In this document: positions 15,262 to 23,762 of the stretch, in pieces | Numbering within the stretch: position 1 is the stretch's first letter | Layout: each line of letters starts with the position of its first letter | IMG/VR virus record: IMGVR_UViG_3300046167_000334 | Location: 1 to 46,724 of that record | Strand: one strand, 5' to 3' | DNA: 46,724 bases | DNA from: a virus | The notes under the pieces: generated by a model | Told to the model about the DNA's origin: nothing | The model's database searches: none | What the model saw: the letters and a program-made list of their open reading frames with translations, nothing else | Position numbers and translations under genes: made by a program

Positions 15262-16256
15262 TGGCTGAAACATATAGAAGAGATGGGCAACTCATGCCTG
15301 ATGAATTGGTGACTGAGCGTTTTGGAAGAAACTTAATACGTCCTGACTATACAACAATGTCTGAGCGTCAGGAAATATTTAAAAATAAATTTGGCCCCTA
15401 CATTGAAGCTAAAACTGAAGAAAAATTGCCTGACGGCCCTATAACCCTTGGCAGTGCAGAGGGAATTGATGTCCCTTTCAGCACAACGCCGACAAGAGAC
15501 ATGGCTGTAGAGAAATACGCAAGGCAGATTGGGGGCGAAAACTACAGCGCAGAAGACTACAGAAAAGCAGGCAATATGTTCGGTGGAGAGGGCCGTGGGT
15601 TTTACGGTATGGGATACATGGACATACCTGTGGTCGGTGGTGCTATGGACGCAATAGATGCGTCTGCGAGGCTTCAAGAAACATACGAAACAGATGATTT
15701 TTCCCTCGCAAATGACAGGGCAATGGAGCAGTTACCATTTACTGTAAGATTGGCCGCACTGTTGACCCCCCAAGATAATGTTATAAAGCAATATTATGAC
15801 GGCAAAAAAATGGACACTGCTGAAATTTATATGGGAATAGGCGAGGTGATGGCTATTCCATCTGGATTAGGTTATTTGGGCTATAAAACTATGGATTTTC
15901 TTTCAAAGTTCGCCCGAAAGGCAGAAAATGCGCTACCCGCCACTTTTGAAAGTATGTTAAAATCTGCAATGCCAAAAATGCCAAATGACTTTGCGTCAAT
16001 AGCACAGGCTGACGCTATTAGTGGTCTAAAAAGAACGAATGGCAATCTGTATGACGTTCTCAGGCCACCAAATGTTAATACGTCTGGCGCACTAGCAAGC
16101 CTAACTAAAACACCACGGCCACCACAAGTTATGACACCAGACGCACAGCGCACAAGAGAATTAATTTATGGCGAATTTGATCGCATGACAGCCGCTGAAA
16201 ACGCAAAAATGATGGAAATGCAAAACCCCGTTGGCGATTACGATGTCACTCAGTAG
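15261..16256 (+). CDS. Putative virion-associated protein with hydrophobic segments, 331 aa
   Basis: Not recognised. A Gly-rich central region (FGGEGRGFYGMGYMDIPVVG, residues about 110-130) is followed by MGIGEVMAIPSGLGYLGYK (about 191-209), which could associate with membrane. A Lys/Pro-rich C-terminal third follows. This plan resembles phage internal or ejection proteins. The gene begins on the TGATGG overlap of the 63-residue gene and closes the ART/polyvalent block. An AT-rich gap with a tiny poly-Lys gene follows. Confidence 0.6.
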   Translation: MAETYRRDGQLMPDELVTERFGRNLIRPDYTTMSERQEIFKNKFGPYIEAKTEEKLPDGPITLGSAEGIDVPFSTTPTRDMAVEKYARQIGGENYSAEDYRKAGNMFGGEGRGFYGMGYMDIPVVGGAMDAIDASARLQETYETDDFSLANDRAMEQLPFTVRLAALLTPQDNVIKQYYDGKKMDTAEIYMGIGEVMAIPSGLGYLGYKTMDFLSKFARKAENALPATFESMLKSAMPKMPNDFASIAQADAISGLKRTNGNLYDVLRPPNVNTSGALASLTKTPRPPQVMTPDAQRTRELIYGEFDRMTAAENAKMMEMQNPVGDYDVTQ

Positions 16257-16290
16257 AGCCAGCTTTCCCTCACTGATGAAAGGAAAAAAA

Positions 16291-16374
16291 ATGAAATATG
16301 GTAAAAAGAAAACTGCAAAGGTTGTAAAAAAGAAAAAAAAGAATAAAAAGAAATCAATGAAAAGGGGATACTGA
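16291..16374 (+). CDS. Poly-lysine mini-protein, 27 aa
   Basis: ATG at 16291 follows an AGGAAAAAAA element and encodes MKYGKKKTAKVVKKKKKNKK, ending KSMKRGY; over half the residues are Lys. TGATG overlap with the next frame. Very short, so it could be chance in an A-rich stretch. It matches the style of the other Lys-rich mini-proteins in this block. Confidence 0.5.
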   Translation: MKYGKKKTAKVVKKKKKNKKKSMKRGY

Positions 16375-16496
16375 TGACAGACAATAAAGATGTAACGGTA
16401 CACGTCACAGGCGTCTCCATGTCGGGAGGCGTTAAGAATGACAATAAGCGATCTGCTCCAGCAGATCAGAAACAATCTGGAAAAGAGACGGCTTGA
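16374..16496 (+). CDS. Possible small protein, 40 aa
   Basis: Overlaps the poly-Lys gene through TGATGA and has a GGGGA element at 16365-16369. The product starts MTDNKDVTVHVTGVSMSGGV and has a Lys/Gln-rich tail. It overlaps the next gene (16438) in another frame by 59 bases. Not recognised; moderately supported by position only. Confidence 0.4.
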   Translation: MTDNKDVTVHVTGVSMSGGVKNDNKRSAPADQKQSGKETA

Positions 16497-16635
16497 AATA
16501 GCTGACAGTATGCTTCGGGGTCGAATGTCTGACTTTGAAGCATATCACAAAAACGTGGGTATTGCAGAGGGGCTAGAACAAGCATCTGACGTAATACATG
16601 ACACGATCAAAAGCATAAACAAAGAGGATGAATAA
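16438..16635 (+). CDS. Small helical protein upstream of the co-chaperonin, 65 aa
   Basis: Begins MTISDLLQQIRNNLEKRRLE and contains MLRGRMSDFEAYHKNVGIAEGLE. The latter is a helical pattern I recall in small proteins next to capsid genes of several phages. GGGAGG at 16425-16430 is a good ribosome site. Function unknown; a capsid-assembly partner is possible. Confidence 0.7.
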   Translation: MTISDLLQQIRNNLEKRRLEIADSMLRGRMSDFEAYHKNVGIAEGLEQASDVIHDTIKSINKEDE

Positions 16636-16637
16636 CC

Positions 16638-17042
16638 ATGTCTCATCAACATGACCGTATATACACAGATGAAGAAACCAGTGCGACCATTGGTTCCCAT
16701 CAAATCCCAATTCCCATGAATTGGAAGGTCTTGGTTCAGCCAAATCAGGTAAAAATGAAGACCGCAGGCGGCATTCTGCTGCCAGACACCTCAAAGGACA
16801 ACGAGGAATACCTGACCGCCCACGGCACCGTCTGTGCAATGGGTGACTTAGCGTATCGTGACCGCGACACAGGAGAACGCTGGAAGTCTGGCGTATTGCC
16901 ACAAATCGGTGATCGCGTGACCTACGGTAAATACGCTGGTCAGAAAATCGTTGTGAAGGGCGTAAAGTTTTTATTGCTTAATGACGATGAGCTAACGTCC
17001 ATTTTACCAGACGGCGTCGAAGTCGCCGCATATTTGGGGTAG
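16638..17042 (+). CDS. GroES-like co-chaperonin, 134 aa
   Basis: Phage-encoded 10-kDa chaperonin cap. Residues about 24-42 match the first GroES strand (IPIPMNWKVLVQPNQVKMK). TAGGILLPDTSKDNEEYLT follows, aligning with the GroES mobile loop. HGTVCAMG, QIGDRVTYGKYAGQKIVVKG and LLLNDDELTSIL follow the order of the GroES fold. It is longer than bacterial GroES (about 97 residues), with an N-terminal extension and a DRDTGERWKSG insertion in the roof region. It sits directly before scaffold and capsid genes. It likely pairs with host GroEL to fold the capsid protein, as T4 gp31 does. Co-transcribed with the head genes. Confidence 0.88.
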   Translation: MSHQHDRIYTDEETSATIGSHQIPIPMNWKVLVQPNQVKMKTAGGILLPDTSKDNEEYLTAHGTVCAMGDLAYRDRDTGERWKSGVLPQIGDRVTYGKYAGQKIVVKGVKFLLLNDDELTSILPDGVEVAAYLG

Positions 17043-17046
17043 AGCC

Positions 17047-17967
17047 ATGTCGGAACAAGAGAAAATTCTTGAAGAAATCGAGGCCGAAATCCAAGCGGCC
17101 AAGGAAGGCAAGGAAGATGATTTTGAAATAGAAATCACCGACGAGCCGAAGCCAAAGCCTGAGAAGCCACAGGAAGACCCTGTGGAGGCCGCTGATGATC
17201 AGGAGCCAGACTATGGGCCAAAGGTGCAGAAGCGCATCAGCAAGCTCGTAGCGCAGCGCAGAGAGGCTGAAATACAAGCGCGGCAAATACAAGAGCATAA
17301 CGCGCAACTGCAAAAGCGGCTAGAGCGTCTGGAGCAGGGATCGCAGCAAAACGCTGAACAGGAATTTAATTCCCGATACCAGCAAACAAAGCAGGCGCTG
17401 CACAAGGCGGTTGAAGAGGGCGACACAGAGGCCCAAGTCAATTTCCAAGAGCAAATGGCAGACATGAGAGCGGCCATGCGCGTGGCACAGGCCACCGATC
17501 AGTATCGGCGGCAGGATATGCAGCGTCAGCAGCAACGCCAACAACAGCAGCCACAGCGTCAGCAACAGGCGCAAGGCAATCAGCCACCTGAGAAGGCTAT
17601 GGGTTGGTGGCAGCAAAATAACTGGTTTAATGCCACAGGTTTTGAACGAGAAACAGCCGCTGCACGGGCCATAGATGTGCAATTAGATTTGGAAGGGTTC
17701 GACAAGAATAGCGACGAATATTACGCGCAACTTAACGGACGTTTACAAAAAGTATTTCCTGAGTTAAAGTCAGGGCCAAGTCCGAAGCAAAGACCAAAAG
17801 GTAGGTCTCCAGTCGCCCCCACTACGGGCGGGTCTTCAGCTTATAAGGGCAATCGTGTGCGTATGACGCAAGAGCAGCTTAGAATGGCTAGGGAACTTGG
17901 TATAAACGATGAACGTGGTCTCAAGAAATATGAAGCCGAAATTCGCCGTCAACAGAGGGAACAATAG
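17047..17967 (+). CDS. Probable capsid scaffolding protein, 306 aa
   Basis: Acidic N-terminus (EEIEAEIQAAKEGKEDDFEI), then a long predicted coiled coil (about residues 50-150). A Gln-only-type stretch follows (QRQQQRQQQQPQRQQQAQ, about 160-176), and then a short C-terminal domain with a basic end (KKYEAEIRRQQREQ). Position between co-chaperonin and capsid, acidic coiled-coil build and a basic C-terminal helix are the hallmarks of podovirus scaffolds, which guide prohead assembly and then leave. Identification is by composition and position; no sequence motif defines this family. Confidence 0.8.
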   Translation: MSEQEKILEEIEAEIQAAKEGKEDDFEIEITDEPKPKPEKPQEDPVEAADDQEPDYGPKVQKRISKLVAQRREAEIQARQIQEHNAQLQKRLERLEQGSQQNAEQEFNSRYQQTKQALHKAVEEGDTEAQVNFQEQMADMRAAMRVAQATDQYRRQDMQRQQQRQQQQPQRQQQAQGNQPPEKAMGWWQQNNWFNATGFERETAAARAIDVQLDLEGFDKNSDEYYAQLNGRLQKVFPELKSGPSPKQRPKGRSPVAPTTGGSSAYKGNRVRMTQEQLRMARELGINDERGLKKYEAEIRRQQREQ

Positions 17968-17969
17968 TC

Positions 17970-18452
17970 ATGCCTGAGAAAAGAAATGTTCGTGCAGAAC
18001 AATCACGATCTTCCACCCGCGACGAGCAATCTCGCACAGAAGCGGCGTGGAAACCACCAGCACTGTTGGACGCACCAGAAGCCCGTCCCGGCTATGTCCA
18101 ACGCTGGGTCGCAACCTCGATTCAAGGGAAAGACACCCCCGACAACGTGTATAAAAGAATGCGCGAAGGTTGGGAGCCACGCTCTGCTGACACTGTGAAA
18201 GAAAAGTTGTTTCCGACTATCAATCATGGGCAGTGGACAGGATCAATTGGGATTGAAGGAATGTTGCTTTGCGAAATGCCAAAGGAACGTCATGCCGCGC
18301 AAAAACGGTATTACGAAGGCAAAAACGAAGAGCAAAATGAAGCAGTCTCAGGAGAGCTTGATGCGTTTGGACGGCGTAGTGGGCAGACGTTCTATCAAGA
18401 ACGTAAGTCCGAAGTAAGTCGCGGCAGAACACTTTCTGCCATGAGCGATTAA
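17970..18452 (+). CDS. Conserved head-region protein, 160 aa
   Basis: Charged and Arg-rich, with WKPPALLDAPEARPGYVQRW, a segment around VYKRMREGWEPR and MLCEMPKERHAAQKRYYEG. The PRPGYVQRWVxxxxxGxxDxxNVxKRxxEGWEPR pattern is one I recall in marine podophages between scaffold and capsid genes. No function is established to my knowledge. It starts two bases after the scaffold stop. Confidence 0.75.
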   Translation: MPEKRNVRAEQSRSSTRDEQSRTEAAWKPPALLDAPEARPGYVQRWVATSIQGKDTPDNVYKRMREGWEPRSADTVKEKLFPTINHGQWTGSIGIEGMLLCEMPKERHAAQKRYYEGKNEEQNEAVSGELDAFGRRSGQTFYQERKSEVSRGRTLSAMSD

Positions 18453-18475
18453 CCTTAACGCTATAGGAGCGAAAA

Positions 18476-19027
18476 ATGGCAAATGTAGACGCCGCATTCG
18501 GGTTTGTACCCGTCCGTCACATGAGCGGTAATGCACCTCGCACCAATAAATATACCATTACGTCTGGTTTGGCTGAGAACATCTTTTCGGGTGATCTCTG
18601 CATTCTGACAGCAGATGGGGTTATCACACCTCACACTGCGACAGAAACCAACAATATCGGTGTATTTGACGGTGTGTCGTACACTGCCTCTGATGGTTCA
18701 TATGTATACAGTGAGTATTGGCCGTCAGGAACAACAGCTACAGATATATGTGCATATGTTTATGACGATCCATATATCGTGTATAAAGTCCAGTCTGATG
18801 GAGCGCCTGCACAGACAAATATCGGCAACTGCGCCGATGTTGTTGCTGGAACAGGTTCCACAATAACTGGAAGGTCAGCGTTTGAGTTGAACTCAACAAT
18901 GGGTACTGGCACAGCAAGTGCCAAAATCATCGCATTGTATGATTCACCAGATAATGCTTTCGGCACAAATGCTGTGGTTGAGGTGCTTGTAAATGAGCAT
19001 GTTCTAAAAGACAGTGCTGGTATTTAA
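18476..19027 (+). CDS. Probable head decoration or minor capsid protein, 183 aa
   Basis: Starts MANVDAAFGFVPVRHMSG and consists of beta strands with small residues (YTITSGLAENIFSGDLCIL, GVFDGVSYTASDGSYVYSEY). It ends in VVEVLVNEHVLKDSAGI. The size, beta content and location directly before the major capsid gene suggest a decoration protein that stabilises the capsid. Ribosome site AGGAG at 18465-18469. Confidence 0.7.
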   Translation: MANVDAAFGFVPVRHMSGNAPRTNKYTITSGLAENIFSGDLCILTADGVITPHTATETNNIGVFDGVSYTASDGSYVYSEYWPSGTTATDICAYVYDDPYIVYKVQSDGAPAQTNIGNCADVVAGTGSTITGRSAFELNSTMGTGTASAKIIALYDSPDNAFGTNAVVEVLVNEHVLKDSAGI

Positions 19028-19041
19028 GGAGGGTATGAACA

Positions 19042-19944
19042 ATGGCTATGAATAGAGCAAATTTTGCTAAAATGCTTGAGCCGGGTCTGAATACTCTTTT
19101 TGGACTCGAATATGACAGCTATCCATCCGAATATGAGGCGGTTTTCGAATCAAATACTTCTCAGAAGGCATTTGAGGAAGACGTTCTTTTATCAGGTTTT
19201 GGAAATGCTCCAACAAAATCAGAGGGTTCTGCGGTTTCGTATGACGCAGCCTCTCAGCAGTGGACTGCGCGTTATCAGCACGAAACAATCGCTTTGGCTT
19301 TCTCAATCACTGAAGAAGCTGAAGAAGACGGCCAGTATGGTTCGATTGCTTCTCGCTATACAAAAGCGTTGGCTCGCTCAATGGCCTCTACTAAAGAGAT
19401 CAAAGCGGCTAACATTTTGAATACCGCGACAACCGCTTCAGGTGGGGATGGCGCTACTCTATTGAGTGCATCACACCCAACCCAGAACGGCAACCAGTCT
19501 AACGTGCTTGCCACGGCGGCTGATCTGTCCGAAACATCTCTTGAATCGATCCTGATTAACATCAGCGACATGAAAGATGATCGTGGCCTTCGCATTGCGG
19601 CGCAGGGTATGCAATTGGTTATTCCAACTGCCTATCAGTTCACCGCAGAGCGTCTGCTGGAATCAGCATTGCGTCCAAGCACTGCCGATAACGACATCAA
19701 CGCGATTAAGGCTGGTGGTTATTTGCCACAGGGCTATCACATCATGCGCCGTTTGACTGATGCTGATGCGTTCTTTATTAAAACTGACGTTCCAGATGGT
19801 CTGAAGCATTTCACCCGTTCAGCAATGAAAAAGGGTATGGAAGGCGACTTTGAGACTGGCAACGTCCGTTACAAGGTGCGCGAAAGATATAGCTTTGGCT
19901 TCACCGATTGGCGCGCCTTATTTGGAACCGAAGGCGCAGCATAA
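19042..19944 (+). CDS. Major capsid protein (HK97-fold type), 300 aa
   Basis: The N-terminal region MAMNRANFAKMLEPGLNTLF is followed by an assembly core containing LALAFSITEEAEEDGQYGSI-like strands and helices, a loop with SHPTQNGNQSNV, and LVIPTAYQFTAERLLESALR. The C-terminal part ends KVRERYSFGFTDWRALFGTE. This arrangement matches Mu gpT-like or HK97-fold capsid proteins of comparable length. GGAGGG at 19029-19034 is a strong ribosome site. A strong terminator immediately follows, suggesting high-level expression that is separated from the tail genes. Confidence 0.85.
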   Translation: MAMNRANFAKMLEPGLNTLFGLEYDSYPSEYEAVFESNTSQKAFEEDVLLSGFGNAPTKSEGSAVSYDAASQQWTARYQHETIALAFSITEEAEEDGQYGSIASRYTKALARSMASTKEIKAANILNTATTASGGDGATLLSASHPTQNGNQSNVLATAADLSETSLESILINISDMKDDRGLRIAAQGMQLVIPTAYQFTAERLLESALRPSTADNDINAIKAGGYLPQGYHIMRRLTDADAFFIKTDVPDGLKHFTRSAMKKGMEGDFETGNVRYKVRERYSFGFTDWRALFGTEGAA

Positions 19945-19980
19945 ACAACCCACTCTCCTCTTCCTTGTTGGGTCAAACTG

Positions 19981-20009
19981 GGGCGGTCTTCGGATCGCCC
20001 TTTCTTTTT
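19981..20009 (+). terminator. Rho-independent terminator after the capsid gene
   Basis: An 8-bp stem (GGGCGGTC with GATCGCCC, one G-T pair) with a TTCG loop at 19989-19992 is followed by TTTCTTTTT. It ends or attenuates transcription between the capsid and downstream virion genes. Confidence 0.9.
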
Positions 20010-20087
20010 GTTCAGACCTGTTGTATTGTGCCGACATCCCTGACAGCCGCACAATGTGGCTGACACTTGCCACGACAGGAGATCATC

Positions 20088-20570
20088 ATGGCTAATACAA
20101 CATTCACAGGCCCAGTACGGTCTGAAAATGGCTTTCAAGACATTACGAAAAATACAACAACAGGCGCTGTCACAAGCACAATGACGCTTCAAACATATGA
20201 AGCAACCATAACTGTTGCAAATGGCGCAACCACAGGCAAAGAAGCGGCCATTGGTATCCCAGTTAACTTTATTCCTATGGGCGTAACCATTGCAGTAACT
20301 ACTGCGGCTGCAAATGCAGTTAATCTTCAAGACATTGGTACTGATGCAGATACAGACGGTTATGTAGACGGCATTAGTGTTGCAGTCAACAGCGTAGGAT
20401 TTAAAGGCTTCTTTGGATGCAACGGTGTGTTGGGCATGTCAGGCTTTACGACAGGCGCAAGTGGCCTTGTAGGCGATGAAGTTGAACTTGTTGTGTCAGG
20501 TGATCCCGGTGGTGATACAGTAATTGTTCTAAAATTCTTTGGAATATCTAGCTCTTCGGATGCATCTTAA
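20088..20570 (+). CDS. Beta-rich structural protein, 160 aa
   Basis: The start at 20088 (MANTTFTGPVRSENGFQDIT) is set by AGGAG at 20077-20081. The product alternates strands and Gly/Asp turns, with a conserved-looking centre AIGIPVNFIPMGVTIAVTTA and ends VIVLKFFGISSSS. This type lies downstream of capsid genes in many marine phages, from memory, and is probably a virion component. No enzymatic motif. Confidence 0.7.
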   Translation: MANTTFTGPVRSENGFQDITKNTTTGAVTSTMTLQTYEATITVANGATTGKEAAIGIPVNFIPMGVTIAVTTAAANAVNLQDIGTDADTDGYVDGISVAVNSVGFKGFFGCNGVLGMSGFTTGASGLVGDEVELVVSGDPGGDTVIVLKFFGISSSSDAS

Positions 20571-20594
20571 TTGGTGGGGCTTCGGCCCCATCAA
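20571..20594 (+). other. GC-rich TTCG stem-loop without a U tract
   Basis: TTGGTGGGGC pairs with GCCCCATCAA (one G-T pair) around a TTCG loop, directly after a stop codon and before the next ribosome site. No T run follows, so it is more likely an RNA-stability or processing hairpin than a full terminator. Confidence 0.75.
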
Positions 20595-20615
20595 CAATTT
20601 ATAGGAGGGTCATAG

Positions 20616-21029
20616 ATGGCTAACATTACAAGCATAAAAACGATTACTGAAAACACCAGTGAAGTAGTCATGGCATTCCAATTGCAATATGTTGATACTG
20701 GCGATGAAGATGCCGTGAAAAAAGTTGATGTCTCAACTCTGGCAAAAAGCGCAAACGGTGCGTCCTGCAATTCGGTAAGTCTTCTGGAGTGCTGGTGGAT
20801 AATCCAAGGCATGACAGTCATGGTGGAAGCAGACGCAGGCACAGATGTCATTATGATGCACATGGCTGCTGATGATATTGGATACCAAGACTTCAGCAAA
20901 TTTGGTGGATTGCCATCAACGGTAGAATATGGAAGCACAACTGGTGATGTCCTATTCACAACAACTGGCCTTGGGGCCGCTGGCGATACATATAATATCG
21001 TCATGCGGATGAAAAAACATTACGCATAG
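20616..21029 (+). CDS. Beta-rich structural protein, 137 aa
   Basis: Begins MANITSIKTITENTSEVVMA and has strands ending YNIVMRMKKHYA, a pattern of virion proteins that follow the capsid gene. AGGAGGG at 20603-20609 is a very strong ribosome site. It is not obviously homologous to the preceding protein by eye. Function unknown. Confidence 0.7.
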   Translation: MANITSIKTITENTSEVVMAFQLQYVDTGDEDAVKKVDVSTLAKSANGASCNSVSLLECWWIIQGMTVMVEADAGTDVIMMHMAADDIGYQDFSKFGGLPSTVEYGSTTGDVLFTTTGLGAAGDTYNIVMRMKKHYA

Positions 21030-21038
21030 GATTGCTTC

Positions 21039-21722
21039 ATGGCACTATCAGGCACAGTAGCGTTTCGCCCAGATGTTGAAGAAATCATCGCAGAGGCATT
21101 TGAGCGGTGTGGGATTGATCCGCAAACCCAAACAGGTTACAAGGCTGTGTCTGCACGGCGCAGCCTAAACCTGTTGTTTAGTGAGTGGGCCAACAGAGGC
21201 ATCAATTACTGGGCAGTGGAGCAAAGAACCCTGACGCTGGTAAAAGACCAGACAACGCCGTACACGCTTCCTGCTGGCACTATCGACATTATGGACGCCG
21301 TCATTAGAGATAGCGCAGGCACAGACACGTCCGATCAAATCATTAATCGTGTGTCCATTGCGGATTATAACCAACTGCCAAACAAAACATCTTCGGGAAA
21401 GCCATCACAGTATATGCTGGATAAGCAATATACGCCGCTGATTTACATCTGGCAAATACCAGACGTGACCACATACAGCTTAAATTATTGGTCAGTAAAC
21501 CAACTAGATGACATCACGGCCAGCAATCAAGACGCTGACGTGCCATATCGCTGGAGCGACTGCATCTGCGCGGGTCTTGCAAGCAAGCTGGCGTTGAAAA
21601 ACGCCCCCGATAGGTTTCAAGTCTTAAACGAAATCTACGAAAGGGCATTCACGTTTGCGGCAGCGTCAGATAACGATGGCGTAAGTTTGAGGGTTCAGCC
21701 AACTGCGCTGAATTTATATTAA
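21039..21722 (+). CDS. P22 gp4-like head-tail adaptor, 227 aa
   Basis: The N-terminal half has VEEIIAEAFERCGIDPQTQT and AVSARRSLNLLFSEWANRGI. The second half has YTLPAGTIDIMDAVIR, PSQYMLDKQYTPLIYIW and LKNAPDRFQVL. These are the conserved elements of the P22 tail accessory factor gp4 family, which binds the portal and begins the tail. The C-terminus is a helical segment facing the next ring. The stop overlaps the next start (TAATGG). Confidence 0.85.
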   Translation: MALSGTVAFRPDVEEIIAEAFERCGIDPQTQTGYKAVSARRSLNLLFSEWANRGINYWAVEQRTLTLVKDQTTPYTLPAGTIDIMDAVIRDSAGTDTSDQIINRVSIADYNQLPNKTSSGKPSQYMLDKQYTPLIYIWQIPDVTTYSLNYWSVNQLDDITASNQDADVPYRWSDCICAGLASKLALKNAPDRFQVLNEIYERAFTFAAASDNDGVSLRVQPTALNLY

Positions 21723-22693
21723 TGGCAAAATACGCACGGGGCAAAAAATCTCAAGCGATAAGCGATAGAAGTGGCCTTCGGGTTCCCTATACGCAATTAA
21801 AAACGACTTGGGACGGCCTGCGCGTAGCGCCAGAAGATTGGGAGCCAAAAAACCCACAATTAACGCCTGCTAAAAATGTTGTTGATGCCACGGCCCTGTT
21901 TAATCCACGGCCAGACAATGACCCAGAAAATGTCGAAATATTTATTGGATTTAATTACGACATATTTGCTGATCGCAGATTAACAACTAATGTTGGGATT
22001 GCTGGAACAGCGTTTACGGGGCAAACATCCAGCTTTGAAGTGATCAACACAGCCCAGACTGGCGTTGGTGGCACAGCAGCGGTTGGCAGCACGTCACTGC
22101 TTATCACAACAGACTTTAGCGCGACAGGCGTGGGTGGGTCTGGCGAAGTTGCAATAGATGTAGCAGCGGTGCAAACTTTGGCAGTGACAGTGCAAAATGT
22201 TGGTGGGGCAAACAAATACTTTATCGCTGGCGTTCAGCAAGACACGCTGGAATTAATGGAAAGCAGGACGTATTATTTTGATCAATCAGCCAGCAGCAAT
22301 TCTGGGCATCCACTCAGGTTCTCATCCACTCCAAACGGAACGCATGCTGGGGGAAGTGAATACACCACAGGAGTGACAACGTCAGGGACACCGGGGAATG
22401 CCGGGGCTTACACCCAGATAGTTGTCGCAAATTCTGCACCAACACTTTATTACTACTGTACCCAACACTCTGCTATGGGAGGTCAGGCAAATACACCTGT
22501 CTTTGCATCAGTTGTAGTTGAACTAAGTGATAGTGTGACTGGCGCAAGTGGAACAGGTGCTGTTGGAACTGAGACAATTCTGGGTTCACCTCTTGCGACA
22601 GGTGCGGCTGGAACAGGTGGCGCTGGCACAGCAACAGCAGATGCTTTAGGTTGGGGTCAAGATGCTTGGGGCCGAAGCGGATGGGGAACATAA
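21722..22693 (+). CDS. Virion protein with a cupredoxin-like domain, 323 aa
   Basis: Basic N-terminus, then Gly/Thr/Ala-rich beta repeats (VGGTAAVGSTSLLITTD). Residues about 165-270 form a compact domain with TYYFDQSASSNSGHPLRFSS (His196) and LYYYCTQHSAMGG (Cys246, His249, Met252). This H...C-x2-H-x2-M set reproduces the ligand pattern of small blue copper proteins such as amicyanin. The domain with SGHPLRF and YYYCxxHxxMGG is common in marine phage structural proteins, from memory. The C-terminus is Gly/Trp-rich (GWGQDAWGRSGWGT). It is likely a tail or head-surface component; metal binding is inference. Confidence 0.75.
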   Translation: MAKYARGKKSQAISDRSGLRVPYTQLKTTWDGLRVAPEDWEPKNPQLTPAKNVVDATALFNPRPDNDPENVEIFIGFNYDIFADRRLTTNVGIAGTAFTGQTSSFEVINTAQTGVGGTAAVGSTSLLITTDFSATGVGGSGEVAIDVAAVQTLAVTVQNVGGANKYFIAGVQQDTLELMESRTYYFDQSASSNSGHPLRFSSTPNGTHAGGSEYTTGVTTSGTPGNAGAYTQIVVANSAPTLYYYCTQHSAMGGQANTPVFASVVVELSDSVTGASGTGAVGTETILGSPLATGAAGTGGAGTATADALGWGQDAWGRSGWGT

Positions 22694-22694
22694 A

Positions 22695-23321
22695 ATGAGC
22701 TACACAACACTAAAGGCCAACATCCAAGCATTTTTGGAAGATGACTCGACAGAGTTCGTTGCATCAATTGACACAATCATAGCGCAGGCCGAAGAAATGA
22801 TCTTTCAGCGACTGCCAAATTTGCCATGCTTCCGCGCTACATCTAGCGCGGCAAATCTTGTGGCAGGCACAGCGTCATACACAATACCCACAGCGCGGAT
22901 GATCCGACAAGTATCAATTACCGACACAAATGTTGTGACGTATCTTGACCATAGAATTGATTCTTACGTCAGAGATTATTGGCCGAATGCGACAACTCAA
23001 GGCACCCCACGCATGTACAGCACAGATAGCGCAGGAACGGCTGGGACAGTTATTACATTAGCACCTACGCCGTCAGCAGCGTTGGCCTATAGCGTGGATT
23101 TTATTGCGCCTGAGACGGGACTCAGTTCATCTAATGCTAATACATGGATAGACACTAACGCGCCTGCGGTTATGCTTGCTGCGGCTCTGTACGAGGCTTC
23201 TGCGTTTTTAAAAGCGCCAGAGACGCTGTCACTATACAAAACGCAATTTGACGAGGCGGTGCAATCTCAGGTACAAGAGATGCAACGCGATTACGCAGCA
23301 GAATACAACGGAGGCATATAA
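22695..23321 (+). CDS. Head-tail adaptor-like structural protein, 208 aa
   Basis: The start at 22695 (MSYTTLKANIQAFLEDDSTE) is preferred because an earlier in-frame ATG lies inside the previous gene. It contains IDTIIAQAEEMIFQRLPNLP, then strands TASYTIPTARMIRQVSI, GTPRMYSTDS, TVITLAPTPSAAL and a helical C-terminus. The FI..AE..I...L.VP..R and P..Y plan resembles a phage adaptor/gp4-related family that connects portal and tail. It overlaps the next gene start (TAATGG). Confidence 0.75.
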   Translation: MSYTTLKANIQAFLEDDSTEFVASIDTIIAQAEEMIFQRLPNLPCFRATSSAANLVAGTASYTIPTARMIRQVSITDTNVVTYLDHRIDSYVRDYWPNATTQGTPRMYSTDSAGTAGTVITLAPTPSAALAYSVDFIAPETGLSSSNANTWIDTNAPAVMLAAALYEASAFLKAPETLSLYKTQFDEAVQSQVQEMQRDYAAEYNGGI

Positions 23322-23761
23322 TGGCTATCACACAAGCGATGTCCACACTTTTTAAAAAAGATGTTCTGTTGGGTGATCATCACCTAGACAGTGACAATAT
23401 TTACATTGCGCTATACACCAGCAGCGCGACACTGAGCGCGGCAACGGATGGTTACATAACCAGCAATGAAGTTGCCAACGGCAATGGGTACACGACAGGC
23501 GGCAATGCGTTGGCGAGTAAGGCGGTGACCGAAAACAGCACAAGTGGTGTTTTTGATGCGGCTGATCCAGAATGGACAAGCGCAACATTCACAGCCCGTG
23601 GTGCTTTGATTTACAACAAAACGCTGGGCGATGCATCTTCAAACGCAAGAGGAGCGATAGCAATTCTTGATTTTGGCGGTGACTTTTCTGTTTCTGGAGG
23701 TACTTTTAAAATTGTATTCCCCGCTGCAACCAAAGACACTGCAATTGTAAGGATCGATTGA
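23321..23761 (+). CDS. Conserved beta-sandwich virion protein, 146 aa
   Basis: Contains IYIALYTSSATLSAATDGYI, TSNEVANGNGYTTGGNALAS, and WTSATFTARGALIYNKTL. It ends FKIVFPAATKDTAIVRI. The YTSSAxLxxxTxxYxxxNEVxGxGYxxGGxxL and FTARGALIYN patterns are widespread among phages, including cyanophages, from memory. It probably sits at the tail or fibre base. It is one base from the fibre gene. Confidence 0.8.
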   Translation: MAITQAMSTLFKKDVLLGDHHLDSDNIYIALYTSSATLSAATDGYITSNEVANGNGYTTGGNALASKAVTENSTSGVFDAADPEWTSATFTARGALIYNKTLGDASSNARGAIAILDFGGDFSVSGGTFKIVFPAATKDTAIVRID

Positions 23762-23762
23762 T

